Assembly: GCA_019635755.1 (NCBI GenBank) | Contig: JAHBYW010000001.1 | Location: 496,001-560,000 of the forward strand | Source: Rhizobiaceae bacterium | GTDB lineage: Bacteria > Pseudomonadota > Alphaproteobacteria > Rhizobiales > Rhizobiaceae | Direction: 5' to 3' | Length of the DNA: 64,000 bases | Shown: positions 1 to 9,216 of the stretch, one piece after another | How the letters are laid out: every line of letters begins with the position of its first letter | Numbering within the stretch: position 1 is the first letter of the stretch | The notes under the pieces: model-generated | What the model saw: the letters and a program-made list of their open reading frames with translations, nothing else | Told to the model about the DNA's origin: nothing | Database searches by the model: none | Translations under genes and position numbers: made by a program

Positions 1-1214
1 AGCAGATCGGCTGCCCGGTCATAGACCTTCGCCGCCTCGCGATAGTTCTCCTGGGAAGCATAGACGCCGCCCAGCGCGAGATAGGCGCGCATGTCGTCCG
101 GCGCCGCTTCCAGCAGCGCCGTCAGGTGCTGGACCGCCTCGTCCTTGCGGTCGAGATCGGCCAGGTTGAGCCCAAGCTGGAGCTCGGAGAGACGCTTCAG
201 AGGCGAGCTTGCTGGGATGCGCTCATAAAGCGCGATCGCCTCGGCCGGATCTTCCTGGACCTCGGCCACGCCGGCAAGCTGGAGCAGCACCGAATCCCCG
301 TCCGGGTTCAGCGCCCGGGCATATTGGAGGTAGAGACGCACATAGGTTTCGCCGCCGCCGCGGTTCAGCGCGGTGCCAAGGTTGAGCAGTACCTCCGACG
401 CGCCCTTGACCGGACCGGAGACGAGCGGCTCGATCGGCATGCCACCGGCCACGGCCAGCCGCAGCGACTGCAGCGGCACCCGGCCGGACGCGAACTCGTC
501 GGCAGCATCGAGCGCCTTCAGCGCCCCTTCCTTGTCGCCCTTGCGGGCGAGGTAGTTCGCATAGGCTTCCGCGGCGCGCAGCCACGATTCGGGCGCCGCG
601 CTGCCGGCGGAGAGATCCTGCATCACGGCATCGTAGGACTGGCGCGCGATCTCGTCGCGGCCCGCGCCCTCAGCGATCAGGGCGCGATGATAGTTCATGA
701 ACATGCCGTACCATTCCGGCCCCTGGAGCGCGTCGATCGCCGCGAAAGCCGCGTCGGCGTCACCCTCGCCGGCCTTGGCCCAGGCAGTCATGAGGCCGGT
801 GATCAGCCGGTCGAGGTCGGACGCGAGCGCCAGCTTCAGCCAGTACTCCGCCGCCTTGAAATCCTGCTTGCGGAAGGCATCCACCGCCAGCGCCAGCCGC
901 GAGAAGCGCTCCACCTCGGGAACCGTCTTCAGCTTCTCCGCGAGCGGCAGCGATTCGTCGAAGCGGCCGGTGGTGATCAGCGACAGCATCAGGCTCTGCT
1001 GCAGGGTCTGGTTGTCCGGATCGAAGGCCAGCGCGCGCTCGTAGTAGGCAATGGCGCTGTCGAGGTCGTTGTCCACCTCGGCGATTCGTGCAGCGAGGTA
1101 GGCGCCGGAGAAGGAGCGGATGTCGACAGTCTCGGTCGTTTCCTTGGCGGCCAGCGGCATCGCGAGCACCAGGCTCGACACCGCCGCCAGCAATAGTGTG
1201 CGTCCAACTCGCAT
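1..1214 (-). CDS. TPR-repeat exported protein, 3' part outside window
   Basis: The reading frame starts with ATG at 1214, preceded by an AAGGGA ribosome site, and stays open to the window edge, so the C-terminus is missing. The first 23 or so residues are basic then hydrophobic and end in AMPLAAK, a likely signal peptide. The rest is a run of helical pairs typical of tetratricopeptide repeats, for example the stretches around AIAYYERAL, AAEYWLKLAL and AIALYERI. Such proteins act as envelope scaffolds or assembly factors, but the partner cannot be told from sequence. The gene diverges from nothing close by: about 200 bases separate it from the next gene on the same strand. Confidence 0.8.
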   Translation of the reverse strand, partial: MRVGRTLLLAAVSSLVLAMPLAAKETTETVDIRSFSGAYLAARIAEVDNDLDSAIAYYERALAFDPDNQTLQQSLMLSLITTGRFDESLPLAEKLKTVPEVERFSRLALAVDAFRKQDFKAAEYWLKLALASDLDRLITGLMTAWAKAGEGDADAAFAAIDALQGPEWYGMFMNYHRALIAEGAGRDEIARQSYDAVMQDLSAGSAAPESWLRAAEAYANYLARKGDKEGALKALDAADEFASGRVPLQSLRLAVAGGMPIEPLVSGPVKGASEVLLNLGTALNRGGGETYVRLYLQYARALNPDGDSVLLQLAGVAEVQEDPAEAIALYERIPASSPLKRLSELQLGLNLADLDRKDEAVQHLTALLEAAPDDMRAYLALGGVYASQENYREAAKVYDRAADL

Positions 1215-1417
1215 GTCGTCCCTTCCCGGAGCGCGGCTCCAAGCCGCCGAACCCGCGGTTCATTGACCGCAAAGCATGTCCTTTTTGCGTTCTGGCTTCA
1301 ACCGCGGCCCGTTCACAAAAGGGTCATGCGGGGATCGTAGGCGGCAAGCCTTGCCGGCGGCTTACCGCCGGGCATACGGGGTCCTGGGCCGCCGAGAAAG
1401 CCGGATCGGGCGCGCGC
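1215..1417. other. intergenic stretch without visible gene
   Basis: About 200 bases between two minus-strand genes. I see no convincing open frame, tRNA or strong terminator with a T-run here. It probably holds the promoter of the TPR gene. Confidence 0.4.
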
Positions 1418-2434
1418 TCAGGCCACGCGGGCAATGCAGAAGTCGATGACGTCGACCAGCGCCGCCTTGTGGTCGGTCGGCGGCAGCGGCGCCAGCGCAT
1501 CGCGGGCGATCTCGCCGAAATGCCGGGCGCGCGCGATGGTGTCGGCAATCGCGCCGTGCTTCTTCATCAGGCCGATGGCCTTGCCGAGCGCTTCGCCGTC
1601 CGACTTGCTGTCCTCGATGGCGCGTTTCCAGAACTCACGCTCGGCGGCCGTGCCGCGGCGGTAGGCCAGGATGACGGGCAAAGTGACCTTGCCCTCGCGG
1701 AAATCGTCGCCGACATTCTTGCCGAGGTCCTTGGTCGACCCGCCATAGTCGAGCGCATCGTCGACCAGCTGGAACGCCAGGCCGAGGTTCACGCCGTAGG
1801 ATCGCAGCGCGGCCCGATCGGTACGGCTGGCGGCGGCGACAACGGCACCGGCCTCGGCCGCGGCCGAGAACAGCGCGGCGGTCTTCGCCTTGATCACCGC
1901 GAAATGCTCGTCCTCGGTTGTCTCTAGATGCTTGGCGGCGGCGAGTTGCATCACCTCGCCCTCGGCGATGATCGTCGCGGCCGTCGACAGAACGTCGAGA
2001 GCGTCGAGCGAGCCGACTTCCACCATCATCCGGAAGGCCTGACCGAGGAGGAAATCGCCAACGAGAACGCTGGCCTGGTTGCCCCAGATGGTCCGCGCGG
2101 TCTTCTTGCCGCGACGAAGGTCGCTCTCGTCCACCACATCGTCGTGGAGGAGCGTGGCGGTGTGCATGAACTCGACCGCGGTCGCCAGCTTGACGTGGTG
2201 CTCGCCCGAGTATCCGAACATCTCGGCGGATGCGAGGGTCAGCATCGGCCGCAGCCGCTTGCCGCCCGACGAGATCAGGTGCGTCGCGACCTCGGGGATC
2301 ATCTCGACGTCAGAACCCGCCCTCGACAGAATCTCGGCGTTGACGCGCTTCATGCCGCCCGCGGTCAGGTCGATCAGCCGCCGGATCGACGCCGCGTCGC
2401 GCTTGCCATCCTCGAGATTGACTACAACACCCAA
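1418..2434 (-). CDS. ispB: Polyprenyl diphosphate synthase (octaprenyl/decaprenyl type)
   Basis: This 338-residue protein is a trans-isoprenyl diphosphate synthase. It condenses isopentenyl diphosphate onto an allylic diphosphate to make the ubiquinone side chain. Both aspartate-rich motifs are visible: LLHDDVVDESDLRRGK as the first and LVDDALDYGG as the second, with the expected KRLRP near residue 60. Length and layout match the IspB/SdsA family. The chain length of the product (octa- or decaprenyl) cannot be decided from sequence alone; decaprenyl is usual in Hyphomicrobiales. It is divergent from the DUF2007-methyltransferase pair, sharing a 140-base promoter region. Confidence 0.9.
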   Translation of the reverse strand: MGVVVNLEDGKRDAASIRRLIDLTAGGMKRVNAEILSRAGSDVEMIPEVATHLISSGGKRLRPMLTLASAEMFGYSGEHHVKLATAVEFMHTATLLHDDVVDESDLRRGKKTARTIWGNQASVLVGDFLLGQAFRMMVEVGSLDALDVLSTAATIIAEGEVMQLAAAKHLETTEDEHFAVIKAKTAALFSAAAEAGAVVAAASRTDRAALRSYGVNLGLAFQLVDDALDYGGSTKDLGKNVGDDFREGKVTLPVILAYRRGTAAEREFWKRAIEDSKSDGEALGKAIGLMKKHGAIADTIARARHFGEIARDALAPLPPTDHKAALVDVIDFCIARVA

Positions 2435-2574
2435 TGGAAACTCCGCTTCAGAACCCGATCTGCAAGCTTGTCGTCCGTTTCTAGGGTGACGCAGGCACCA
2501 GCCGCAAGGGGCGAATTGGCGCGGCGGACGCGCCGCGCGTTTACAATCCCGGCCGCGGCTGCGAGTGTCCCGTC

Positions 2575-2799
2575 ATGATCGAACTCATCCGAACCAACGA
2601 CGCGGTGGTCATTTCCTTCGTCGAGGCGCTGCTGAAGGACGCCGGCATCACGGTGGTCGTGGCCGACCAGAACATGAGCGTGATGGACGGCTCTCTGGGC
2701 ATCCTGCCGCGGCGCATCCTCGTGCCCGAAGAAGACGCGGACGAGGCGCGCGCGATCCTGGTCGACGCCGGAATAGCCAACGAAATCAAGACGGACTGA
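2575..2799 (+). CDS. DUF2007 small protein
   Basis: A 74-residue protein of the DUF2007 (putative signal-transducing) type. It opens with MIELIRTNDAVVISFVEALL, a helix facing a short beta strand, and has the conserved RILVPEEDADEARAIL near the C-terminus. Such proteins are small ACT-like folds of unknown function. Its TGA is followed directly by the ATG of the methyltransferase gene, so the two are surely co-transcribed. This pairing is common in rhizobia. Confidence 0.85.
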   Translation: MIELIRTNDAVVISFVEALLKDAGITVVVADQNMSVMDGSLGILPRRILVPEEDADEARAILVDAGIANEIKTD

Positions 2800-3585
2800 A
2801 TGTCGGACAGCGAGCCGCGCGACGCCGCGACCGTCGACGCGTTCCATCGCGGGGCGTTCTGGCTCGTGCAGCCGGCGGCGAAAGGCCACCGCTCCGGCAT
2901 GGACGCGATGATGCTCGCTGCCGCCGTGCCTTCCACGTTCGCGGGCCGGCTGGCCGATCTCGGCGCCGGCGCGGGCGCGGCGGGCCTGGCCGTGGCGGCC
3001 CGCTGTCCGCAATCCCACGTGGTGCTCGTCGAGCGGTCCGAAGACATGGCCGCTTTCGCCAGGCTGACGCTAGACCATCCAAGCAATGCGACGGTCAGCG
3101 CACGCGCAGCGCTGCTAACGGCCGACGCGACCCTCGCCGGCAAGGCGCGCGCGGCGGCCGGCCTTGCAGACGCATCGTTCGACTTCGCCATCATGAACCC
3201 GCCCTTCAACGGCGAACGGGACCGGCCGACGCCCGATTCGCTCAAGCGGGAGGCGCATGTCATGACGGACGGCATGCTGGAGGCCTGGGTCCGCACCGCG
3301 GCGGCGATCGTGCGCCCGCGGGGCGGGTTCGCGGCGATCATCCGTCCAAAGTCCCTCCGGCCGTTGCTGGCGACGCTCGGCGGGCGTTTCGGCGCAACCG
3401 AGATCGTGGCCATCCATCCGCGCGCGGATGCGGACGCCATCCGGGTGATCGTCCGCGCGACACGCGGGTCTCGCGCCACACCCGTACTCAAGCCGCCGCT
3501 GATCCTGCACGGGCCGGACGGCCACGGCTTCACGGCGCGAGCCGACGCGATCAACAACGGCCGCGCAAGCCTGCTCGGCGACTGA
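2800..3585 (+). CDS. tRNA1(Val) adenine-N6 methyltransferase family protein
   Basis: A 261-residue class I SAM-dependent methyltransferase. The SAM-binding loop is LADLGAGAGAAGLAVA near residue 50, and the N6-adenine signature NPPF is visible in FAIMNPPFNGERD near residue 130. This layout fits the TrmN6/YfiC group, which modifies A37 of tRNA1(Val), but the target is inferred from family only. It starts with no gap after the DUF2007 gene. Confidence 0.8.
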   Translation: MSDSEPRDAATVDAFHRGAFWLVQPAAKGHRSGMDAMMLAAAVPSTFAGRLADLGAGAGAAGLAVAARCPQSHVVLVERSEDMAAFARLTLDHPSNATVSARAALLTADATLAGKARAAAGLADASFDFAIMNPPFNGERDRPTPDSLKREAHVMTDGMLEAWVRTAAAIVRPRGGFAAIIRPKSLRPLLATLGGRFGATEIVAIHPRADADAIRVIVRATRGSRATPVLKPPLILHGPDGHGFTARADAINNGRASLLGD

Positions 3586-3644
3586 GCCATTGCGATCGCG
3601 GCGCGGCTTCCTACATCCATTGAAATCAATCGGAGACTGAAGCC

Positions 3645-4508
3645 GTGAGACGGCTCCTCGACCGCCTGCTTCCCGCCCGAATGCGCTCCAACGTGACCAC
3701 CATCCCGGTGGTCCGGCTCCAGGGCACCATCATGTCCGGCGGGAGCACCCTGCGGCAAAGCCTGTCGCTGGCATCCACCGCGGGAATGCTGGAGAAGGCG
3801 TTTTCCTACGCCGACGCGCCGGCGGTGGCCATTTCCATCAACTCGCCGGGCGGATCGCCGGTGCAGTCGCGACTCATCTACAAGCGCATTCGCGACCTCG
3901 CCGTCGAGAAGAACAAGGAAGTGCTCGTCTTCGTCGAGGATGTCGCGGCATCGGGCGGCTACATGATCGCGGTCGCCGGCGACGAGATCTTCGCCGACCC
4001 TTCCTCCATCGTCGGCTCGATCGGGGTCGTCTCGGCATCGTTCGGCTTCACGGAGCTGATCCAGAAGATCGGCGTCGAGCGCCGCGTCCACACGGCCGGC
4101 CAGAACAAGTCGCTTCTCGATCCCTTCAAGCCGGAGAAGGAGGAGGACGTCGAGAGGCTGAAGGCCCTGCAATTGGAGATCCACGACACCTTCATCGACC
4201 TCGTCCGCGAGCGCCGCGGCGCCAAGCTGAAGGACAATCCCGACCTCTTCACCGGCCTGTTCTGGACAGGCAAGCGCGGCGTCGACCTCGGCCTGGTGGA
4301 TCGTCTCGGCGACATGCGCGCCATTCTGCGGGAGAAGTTCGGGCCTCGAACGCGGCTGCGCCTCGTCAGCCAGCCGCGCGGACTGTTCGGGCGCAGGCTC
4401 AACCTGTTCGGCATCCGTGCCGCCAACGACGATCTGGGCGGCTCGCTGGCGCGAGGGTTGATCGCCGCGGTGGAGGACCGTTCGCTCTGGAGCCGGTTCG
4501 GCCTTTGA
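3645..4508 (+). CDS. S49 family serine peptidase (SppA-like)
   Basis: The 287-residue product is a short-form member of peptidase family S49 (signal peptide peptidase A/SohB group). The catalytic serine lies in VAASGGYMIA near residue 104, and the general-base lysine is probably in AGQNKSLLD near residue 155. The SINSPGGSP loop binds the substrate. Initiation is at GTG 3645 behind a GGAGA site. It lacks an obvious N-terminal membrane anchor, unlike E. coli SohB, so it may be cytoplasmic or loosely membrane-bound. It probably degrades cleaved signal peptides. Confidence 0.88.
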   Translation: MRRLLDRLLPARMRSNVTTIPVVRLQGTIMSGGSTLRQSLSLASTAGMLEKAFSYADAPAVAISINSPGGSPVQSRLIYKRIRDLAVEKNKEVLVFVEDVAASGGYMIAVAGDEIFADPSSIVGSIGVVSASFGFTELIQKIGVERRVHTAGQNKSLLDPFKPEKEEDVERLKALQLEIHDTFIDLVRERRGAKLKDNPDLFTGLFWTGKRGVDLGLVDRLGDMRAILREKFGPRTRLRLVSQPRGLFGRRLNLFGIRAANDDLGGSLARGLIAAVEDRSLWSRFGL

Positions 4509-4587
4509 TTTTTGGGCACGAGGGGGCTAGCATGGCTCCATCGTACCCGGCCGGCGGTGCTCCCGCCGGCGCCCGAGGGAGGATGAC

Positions 4588-4773
4588 ATGCCGCAGTTGA
4601 TCTTCTTTGCCGTGATCGGTGTCGCCGCCTATTTCGGCTACCGTCAGTTCATCCGGGAAGCGGAGCGCGTCACCGCCAAGGTGCGGCGCGCGGAGCAGCA
4701 GGCCAAGACGGGCGCCAACGGCACGCTGGTGAAGGACCCGGAAACCGGTGTCTACCGGCTTGCCAAGGACTGA
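4588..4773 (+). CDS. Small single-span membrane protein
   Basis: A 61-residue protein with one hydrophobic segment (LIFFAVIGVAAYFGYRQF) at the N-terminus, then a basic amphipathic helix rich in R, K and E. It ends KDPETGVYRLAKD. A GAGGGAGGATGAC site precedes the ATG. The last 26 bases overlap the start of ispE, so the two are translationally linked. I do not know its function. Confidence 0.75.
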   Translation: MPQLIFFAVIGVAAYFGYRQFIREAERVTAKVRRAEQQAKTGANGTLVKDPETGVYRLAKD

Positions 4774-5665
4774 GGCGAACGGCGCGATCCTCGACGCGCC
4801 GCAGACGACGGTCGACGCACCTGCCAAGGTCAATCTGGCGCTCCACGTCGTCGGCAGGCGTGCGGACGGCTATCACGATATCGAGACGCTGGCGGTTTTC
4901 ACCCGGCTGGGTGACCGCCTGACGGTTGCGTCCTCTCCTTCGGACACGTTCCGCGTCGACGGACCATTTGCCGGCGACGTCCCCGTCGACGGCACAAACC
5001 TCGTGCTTCGAGCCCGCGAAGCGCTGAGGGACGAGGCACGCCAGCACTGCCCGCCCATCGCGCTCTCGCTCGACAAGGAGCTGCCCGTCGCGTCGGGCAT
5101 CGGCGGCGGCTCGAGCGATGCCGCGGCCGCGCTCAGGGCTCTCGCAGACCAATGGCGGCTGCACATCGGCCTCGAAGAACTGGCAAGGTTGGGCGCCAGA
5201 CTGGGAGCCGACGTGCCGATGTGCCTGACCGCAAGACCGCTGGTGGCGCGGGGGGTCGGCGACAGGATCGAGACGCTTCGGGGGTTTCCAGCGCTGGACA
5301 TAGTGCTCGTGAACCCGGGCGTCGCAGTGTCGACGCCGTCGGTGTTCCGCCTGCTGCAGCGGACGGACAATGCGCCGCTGGGGGCCTTGCCCCGTCACCC
5401 GGACTTCGGAGATATCGTCGGCTGGCTCGGATCGACCCGCAACGATCTGGAAGATGCCGCGACCAGTCTTGTGCCGCCGATCGGCGACGCGCTCGGCGCG
5501 ATGGCACGGGAAGGTGCGGCCTTCGTCCGCATGTCCGGGTCGGGCGCCACATGCTTCGGGCTGTTCGAGAGCGCGGCGCATGCGGCGCGCGCCGCAAAGG
5601 CGATCGGCAGCGCGCGTCCGGACTGGTTCGTTGCCGCGACCGAGAGCGGCGCGTCGCAATCGTGA
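4748..5665 (+). CDS. ispE: 4-diphosphocytidyl-2-C-methyl-D-erythritol kinase
   Basis: IspE phosphorylates CDP-methylerythritol in the MEP pathway of isoprenoid synthesis, feeding the prenyl synthase encoded at the left of the window. The 305-residue protein has the GHMP-kinase pattern: PAKVNLALHVVGRRADGYH at the N-terminus, the ATP loop LPVASGIGGGSSDAAAAL near residue 118, and the C-terminal MSGSGATCFGLF. The GTG start at 4748 lies inside the preceding small gene; a later start would cut into the first conserved strand by little, so the exact start is uncertain. Confidence 0.92.
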   Translation: MSTGLPRTEANGAILDAPQTTVDAPAKVNLALHVVGRRADGYHDIETLAVFTRLGDRLTVASSPSDTFRVDGPFAGDVPVDGTNLVLRAREALRDEARQHCPPIALSLDKELPVASGIGGGSSDAAAALRALADQWRLHIGLEELARLGARLGADVPMCLTARPLVARGVGDRIETLRGFPALDIVLVNPGVAVSTPSVFRLLQRTDNAPLGALPRHPDFGDIVGWLGSTRNDLEDAATSLVPPIGDALGAMAREGAAFVRMSGSGATCFGLFESAAHAARAAKAIGSARPDWFVAATESGASQS

Positions 5666-5674
5666 GGAACGGCC

Positions 5675-6229
5675 ATGACCATCGATGAGACCCGTTCCTT
5701 CATACCCGTCGGCATCGCGGTCCTGACCGTCTCGGACACGCGTTCTCTGGCCGACGACAGATCCGGCCAGACGCTGGCGGACCGGATCACGGCAGCAGGC
5801 CACACGCTCGTCGCACGAGAGATCGTGACCGACGACCGCGAGCGGATCAGCGCGCAGGTCGAAGCATGGTCGCGGGATCCCGCCATCGACGTGGTCATCA
5901 CGACCGGAGGCACCGGCTTCACCGGCCGCGACGTGACGCCCGAGGCGCTGGAGCCGCTGTTCGAGAAGCGCATGGACGGCTTCTCGGACGTGTTCCACCG
6001 CATCTCCTACGACAAGATCGGAACGTCGACGATCCAGAGCCGTGCGACCGCCGGCGTCGTCAACGCGACCTTCGTGTTCGTGCTGCCGGGCTCGCCCGGC
6101 GCCTGCAAGGACGCGTGGGACGGCATCCTGAAGGCACAGCTGGACTACCGTCACATGCCCTGCAATTTCGTGGAGATCATGCCGCGGCTCGACGAGCACC
6201 TGCGGCGGGGCGCGAACAAGCCCGCATGA
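5675..6229 (+). CDS. moaB: Molybdenum cofactor biosynthesis protein MoaB/MogA family
   Basis: A 184-residue MoCF-domain protein. It has VLTVSDTRSLADDRSGQTL at the N-terminus and the molybdopterin-binding loop TTGGTGFTGRDVTPEAL near residue 75. Such proteins adenylylate molybdopterin before metal insertion. Length fits MoaB rather than the longer MoeA. It follows ispE by 9 bases, likely in the same transcript, though the two pathways are unrelated. Confidence 0.9.
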   Translation: MTIDETRSFIPVGIAVLTVSDTRSLADDRSGQTLADRITAAGHTLVAREIVTDDRERISAQVEAWSRDPAIDVVITTGGTGFTGRDVTPEALEPLFEKRMDGFSDVFHRISYDKIGTSTIQSRATAGVVNATFVFVLPGSPGACKDAWDGILKAQLDYRHMPCNFVEIMPRLDEHLRRGANKPA

Positions 6230-6231
6230 AG

Positions 6232-6576
6232 TCAGAACGGCAGGGGCAGTGCCTTGCCGATCACCGTTTCGATCGCACCCCAGATGACGCGGACGGCCGC
6301 GTTCCATGCCTTTTCCACGGCGATCAGCGAAAGGCCCTTGATGACCTTCACGAAGGTCAGCGCCATCCGCGCCAGATCCTGAAGGAAGAAGTCGCGCTGC
6401 GCCTTGGTGATCTCGTTGTTGGCGGCCGCCTCGGCGATCCAGGCGGCCTGCTTCGACATCGCCTGGAGCTGCGTCCGCGAAAAGCCGCTCATCGCCGTCA
6501 CATCCTGCTGCAGCGTGCCGCTGACGGCGGCGGCGATGTCCTTCGCCAAACCGGCGGGGTCGAACGGATGCGGCAT
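6232..6576 (-). CDS. Conserved hypothetical protein, phasin-like helical
   Basis: A 114-residue protein predicted to be almost wholly helical, with no cysteine and a C-terminus ending KALPLPF. It ends 2 bases from moaB on the opposite strand (convergent). It is followed upstream, 10 bases away, by a lipoprotein gene, so the two form a pair. I do not recognise the family with confidence; the layout with long amphipathic helices (LQAMSKQAAWIAEAAANN) could suit a phasin-like or membrane-associated helix protein. Confidence 0.65.
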   Translation of the reverse strand: MPHPFDPAGLAKDIAAAVSGTLQQDVTAMSGFSRTQLQAMSKQAAWIAEAAANNEITKAQRDFFLQDLARMALTFVKVIKGLSLIAVEKAWNAAVRVIWGAIETVIGKALPLPF

Positions 6577-6586
6577 CGTCGCCTCC

Positions 6587-7099
6587 CTATCTGCGCAGCG
6601 CCTTCTCGTAGATCAGCGCCCTGGCGATGTGGATTTCGAAGCTCTGCTTGATCCCCTGCACGACGGCTGCCGTCAGCATGCCGGCCCTGTCGTTGTCGCG
6701 CATGAAGACGATCGGCTGCACCGTGTCGGAGAGGACCTGCGGTGTCGGCGACTCCAGTGTCGCGATATCGGCCGTCATCCCGCCGGCTGGAGCAAATGAA
6801 GCGGGGTCCGGCCGCGCCTGGGCGGTGACGCGCAGCGAGTCCAGCTTGCCGATCAGCGCGTTGTAGGCAGCCTCCCGCTCGCCGAAGGTGCCGGGCGCGG
6901 CACCGTTGGCCGTCGCGGCGAACAGGACCATCGCCTCCTCGTTGGCGGCTTCCAGGCCGTCGACGATGGACTGGTCGTAGTCCGGCGCGAGCCTGATCGC
7001 GCAACCGAGTAGCAACAATGCGAGTGAAAACGCCGCCAGGACCGAAAGAAGCCTAGCAAGCATCTCCGGCCGATACTTCACGCGAACTTGTCCGTCCAT
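6587..7099 (-). CDS. Putative lipoprotein
   Basis: The product has a lipoprotein signal: a basic start (MLARLL) then AAFSLALLLLGC, whose cysteine would be lipidated. The mature part is about 130 residues, soluble and helical, without a motif that I recognise. Start choice is uncertain: ATG 7099 gives a short charged leader before the signal peptide, ATG 7063 gives a classic 21-residue signal peptide but has GGAG directly abutting the ATG. It is co-directional with the small helical gene 10 bases downstream, suggesting a joint envelope role. Confidence 0.65.
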   Translation of the reverse strand: MDGQVRVKYRPEMLARLLSVLAAFSLALLLLGCAIRLAPDYDQSIVDGLEAANEEAMVLFAATANGAAPGTFGEREAAYNALIGKLDSLRVTAQARPDPASFAPAGGMTADIATLESPTPQVLSDTVQPIVFMRDNDRAGMLTAAVVQGIKQSFEIHIARALIYEKALRR

Positions 7100-7235
7100 G
7101 ACGAAAACTCTTGTCGCGGAGACAATCAAACTTCCTAGATCAAACTATACTCTTGCTCGTTGCGATTTGGAAGATGGCGCGCGACCAACCGCTCACCTGG
7201 CGAGCCTCTCGAACGAAGCCGCTCGCGTGCGGCGT

Positions 7236-7745
7236 TCAGCGCGGCTCGGCCGCCACGATCTCGGCGACCAGCCTGCGCGTCGACAGGCCCCGCACGATGG
7301 CTTCGGCAGCGTCCCCGCCTTTCGCCAGCGCGAGCGCCTGCCGCTTCGCAATCACCAGCCCGTCGGCCAGTGCGCGACGCGTCGTGAACACGCGCGAAAG
7401 GAACGGGAGCCTGTCCTTCCTTGAGGGGGAGAAGCGCGCCGGACCGCCGAGCCCCCGCGAGAGATGCGCGGCGACCTCGTCCGTCCAGCCGTCGAGCAGC
7501 CGGGCGCCAGGCTCGACGAGGAGGAGCCAATCGGACTTCGCCTCGCGGATCGCCGCCGCGATACCCCCCTCGCCGATGAAGCGGCACCCCGCGTGTTCCG
7601 CGACGTAGCGGGTCTGGTCCGACGAACCGCGGTCGCAGACGATCACCTCGCGCACCGTGCCGTCAACGGCTCCCGCGACCAGCGAGCCCAGCGTACGGGC
7701 AAGCCGCTCCTCGTCGTTGGCCGTTTCGATCAGCACCGACAGCAT
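7236..7745 (-). CDS. Family 2-type glycosyltransferase, short
   Basis: A 169-residue protein beginning MLSVLIETANDEERLARTL, the usual first strand of GT2 enzymes, followed by VREVIVCDRGSSDQT, where the acidic DRGSSD loop binds the nucleotide sugar. It is only about half of a normal GT2 enzyme, ending shortly after a region that would hold the acceptor site. Short forms of this kind are common in rhizobia and their substrate is unknown. The open frame continues upstream on the same strand but that extension is antisense to the radical SAM gene. Confidence 0.75.
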   Translation of the reverse strand: MLSVLIETANDEERLARTLGSLVAGAVDGTVREVIVCDRGSSDQTRYVAEHAGCRFIGEGGIAAAIREAKSDWLLLVEPGARLLDGWTDEVAAHLSRGLGGPARFSPSRKDRLPFLSRVFTTRRALADGLVIAKRQALALAKGGDAAEAIVRGLSTRRLVAEIVAAEPR

Positions 7746-7865
7746 CGAAGGCGCATAACGGAAAGCGCGCCGCTGCGCCAGTTCGCGCCCTGGGGCGCGC
7801 TGGATACCCTGAGCGGTGACACAAAGTTCTTGCTTTGTTCTCATGCCCCAGATAGGAATAATTTC

Positions 7866-9071
7866 ATGAGAACAGCGATTCGCCTCCGTGACGACAGCCC
7901 CTGGGATCGCGCCAAGGTGGAACAGATCGCGCGCGCCGACATTGCGGCCTTCGGAGCAGGACGATCCGAGATGGCCAATGCGATGATCGAGGAAAGCGGC
8001 ATCCGGGTGCGCCCCGAGCGCAATCGCGGCCGCTCGGCCGGCATCAATCCGAGTGGCCGCTTCGAGCCGCTGACCCGGCATGTCTTCGACGACGGATGGG
8101 ATTCGCTGGAAGACCTGCCGCCCTTCAAGACCGAAGTACAGGTCGAAAAGCCGCGCACGATTATCACCCGCAACGAATCGCCAGACATCTCCTTCGATCG
8201 CTCGATCAATCCATATCGCGGCTGCGAGCATGGCTGCGTCTACTGCTTCGCCCGACCCACCCATGCCTATATGGGCCTGTCGCCCGGGCTGGACTTCGAG
8301 GCCAAGCTCTTCGCCAAACTGGACGCAGCCAAGCTGCTGGACAAGGAGCTGTCGAAGAAGGGGTACAAGCCGCGCACCATCGCGATCGGAACGAACACCG
8401 ATCCCTACCAGCCGATCGAGAAGCAGTACCGCATCATGCGGGAGATTCTCGAGGTGCTGGAGTCGCGCCGGCATCCGGTTGGCATCGTGACCAAGTCGGC
8501 GCTGGTGACCCGCGACATCGACATCCTGTCGCGGATGGCTGAGCAGGGCCTCGCCAAGGTCGCGCTGTCGGTGACGACGCTCGACCGGACGATCGCGCGG
8601 ACCATGGAGCCCCGCGCCTCGACGCCATCGAAACGGCTGGAGGCGATCCGGCAACTGACGGAGGCGGGGATCCCGACGTCCGTCATGGTCGCGCCGATCG
8701 TTCCCGGCCTGACGGACCCCGAGATCGAGCGCATCCTCGACGCCGCGCGCGCGGCGGGGGCACGCGAGGCCGGCTATGTCATCCTGCGCCTGCCGCTGGA
8801 GGTCAGCCCGATCTTCAAGGACTGGCTGCTGAGGCACTACCCTGATCGCTACCGGCACGTGATGTCGCTGGTGCGTTCGATGCGGGGCGGCAAGGACTAC
8901 GATTCGGAGTGGTCCAAGCGCATGAGCGGCACGGGACCCTATGCCTGGCAGATCGGCCGGCGCTTCGAACTCGCCGCGCAGCGCCTCGGCCTCAACCTCG
9001 AGCGCCGGTCGCTGAGGACGGATCTGTTCGTGCCTTCGGAAGCGGGAAGTGAGCAACTGGTCCTTCTGTGA
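7866..9071 (+). CDS. Radical SAM protein, PA0069/SplB-like family
   Basis: The 401-residue protein has the iron-sulfur motif CEHGCVYC near residue 121 (a CxxxCxxC cluster), followed by [10 protein letters not shown], as in SplB spore photoproduct lyase-like enzymes named PA0069. Radical SAM proteins of this type are thought to act on DNA lesions, though this is unproved for the bacterial non-spore group. The ATG at 7866 lies after a conserved N-terminal [14 protein letters not shown]. The gene diverges from the glycosyltransferase across a 120-base gap. Confidence 0.88.
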   Translation: MRTAIRLRDDSPWDRAKVEQIARADIAAFGAGRSEMANAMIEESGIRVRPERNRGRSAGINPSGRFEPLTRHVFDDGWDSLEDLPPFKTEVQVEKPRTIITRNESPDISFDRSINPYRGCEHGCVYCFARPTHAYMGLSPGLDFEAKLFAKLDAAKLLDKELSKKGYKPRTIAIGTNTDPYQPIEKQYRIMREILEVLESRRHPVGIVTKSALVTRDIDILSRMAEQGLAKVALSVTTLDRTIARTMEPRASTPSKRLEAIRQLTEAGIPTSVMVAPIVPGLTDPEIERILDAARAAGAREAGYVILRLPLEVSPIFKDWLLRHYPDRYRHVMSLVRSMRGGKDYDSEWSKRMSGTGPYAWQIGRRFELAAQRLGLNLERRSLRTDLFVPSEAGSEQLVLL

Positions 9072-9216
9072 ATGTAGCCGCGCGGCGATCGTCGCGCGGC
9101 CAGCCTACCCGTCCGGCCGTCCCCCCGACCCGCCGACGGAGCCTTCCCGGCCCCCGCCCCTCGAATCCGGGAAGGACTTGCGGAGAATCGGGGCCGATGC
9201 GAGTCTCGCCGCCAAC

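Noticed and set aside
126-1196. Long plus-strand open frame
   Set aside because: It is antisense to the TPR protein gene, which has a signal peptide and family pattern; high GC makes such shadows common.
7236-9056. A 606-codon minus-strand frame
   Set aside because: Only its last 169 codons look like a protein (the glycosyltransferase); the rest is antisense to the radical SAM gene.
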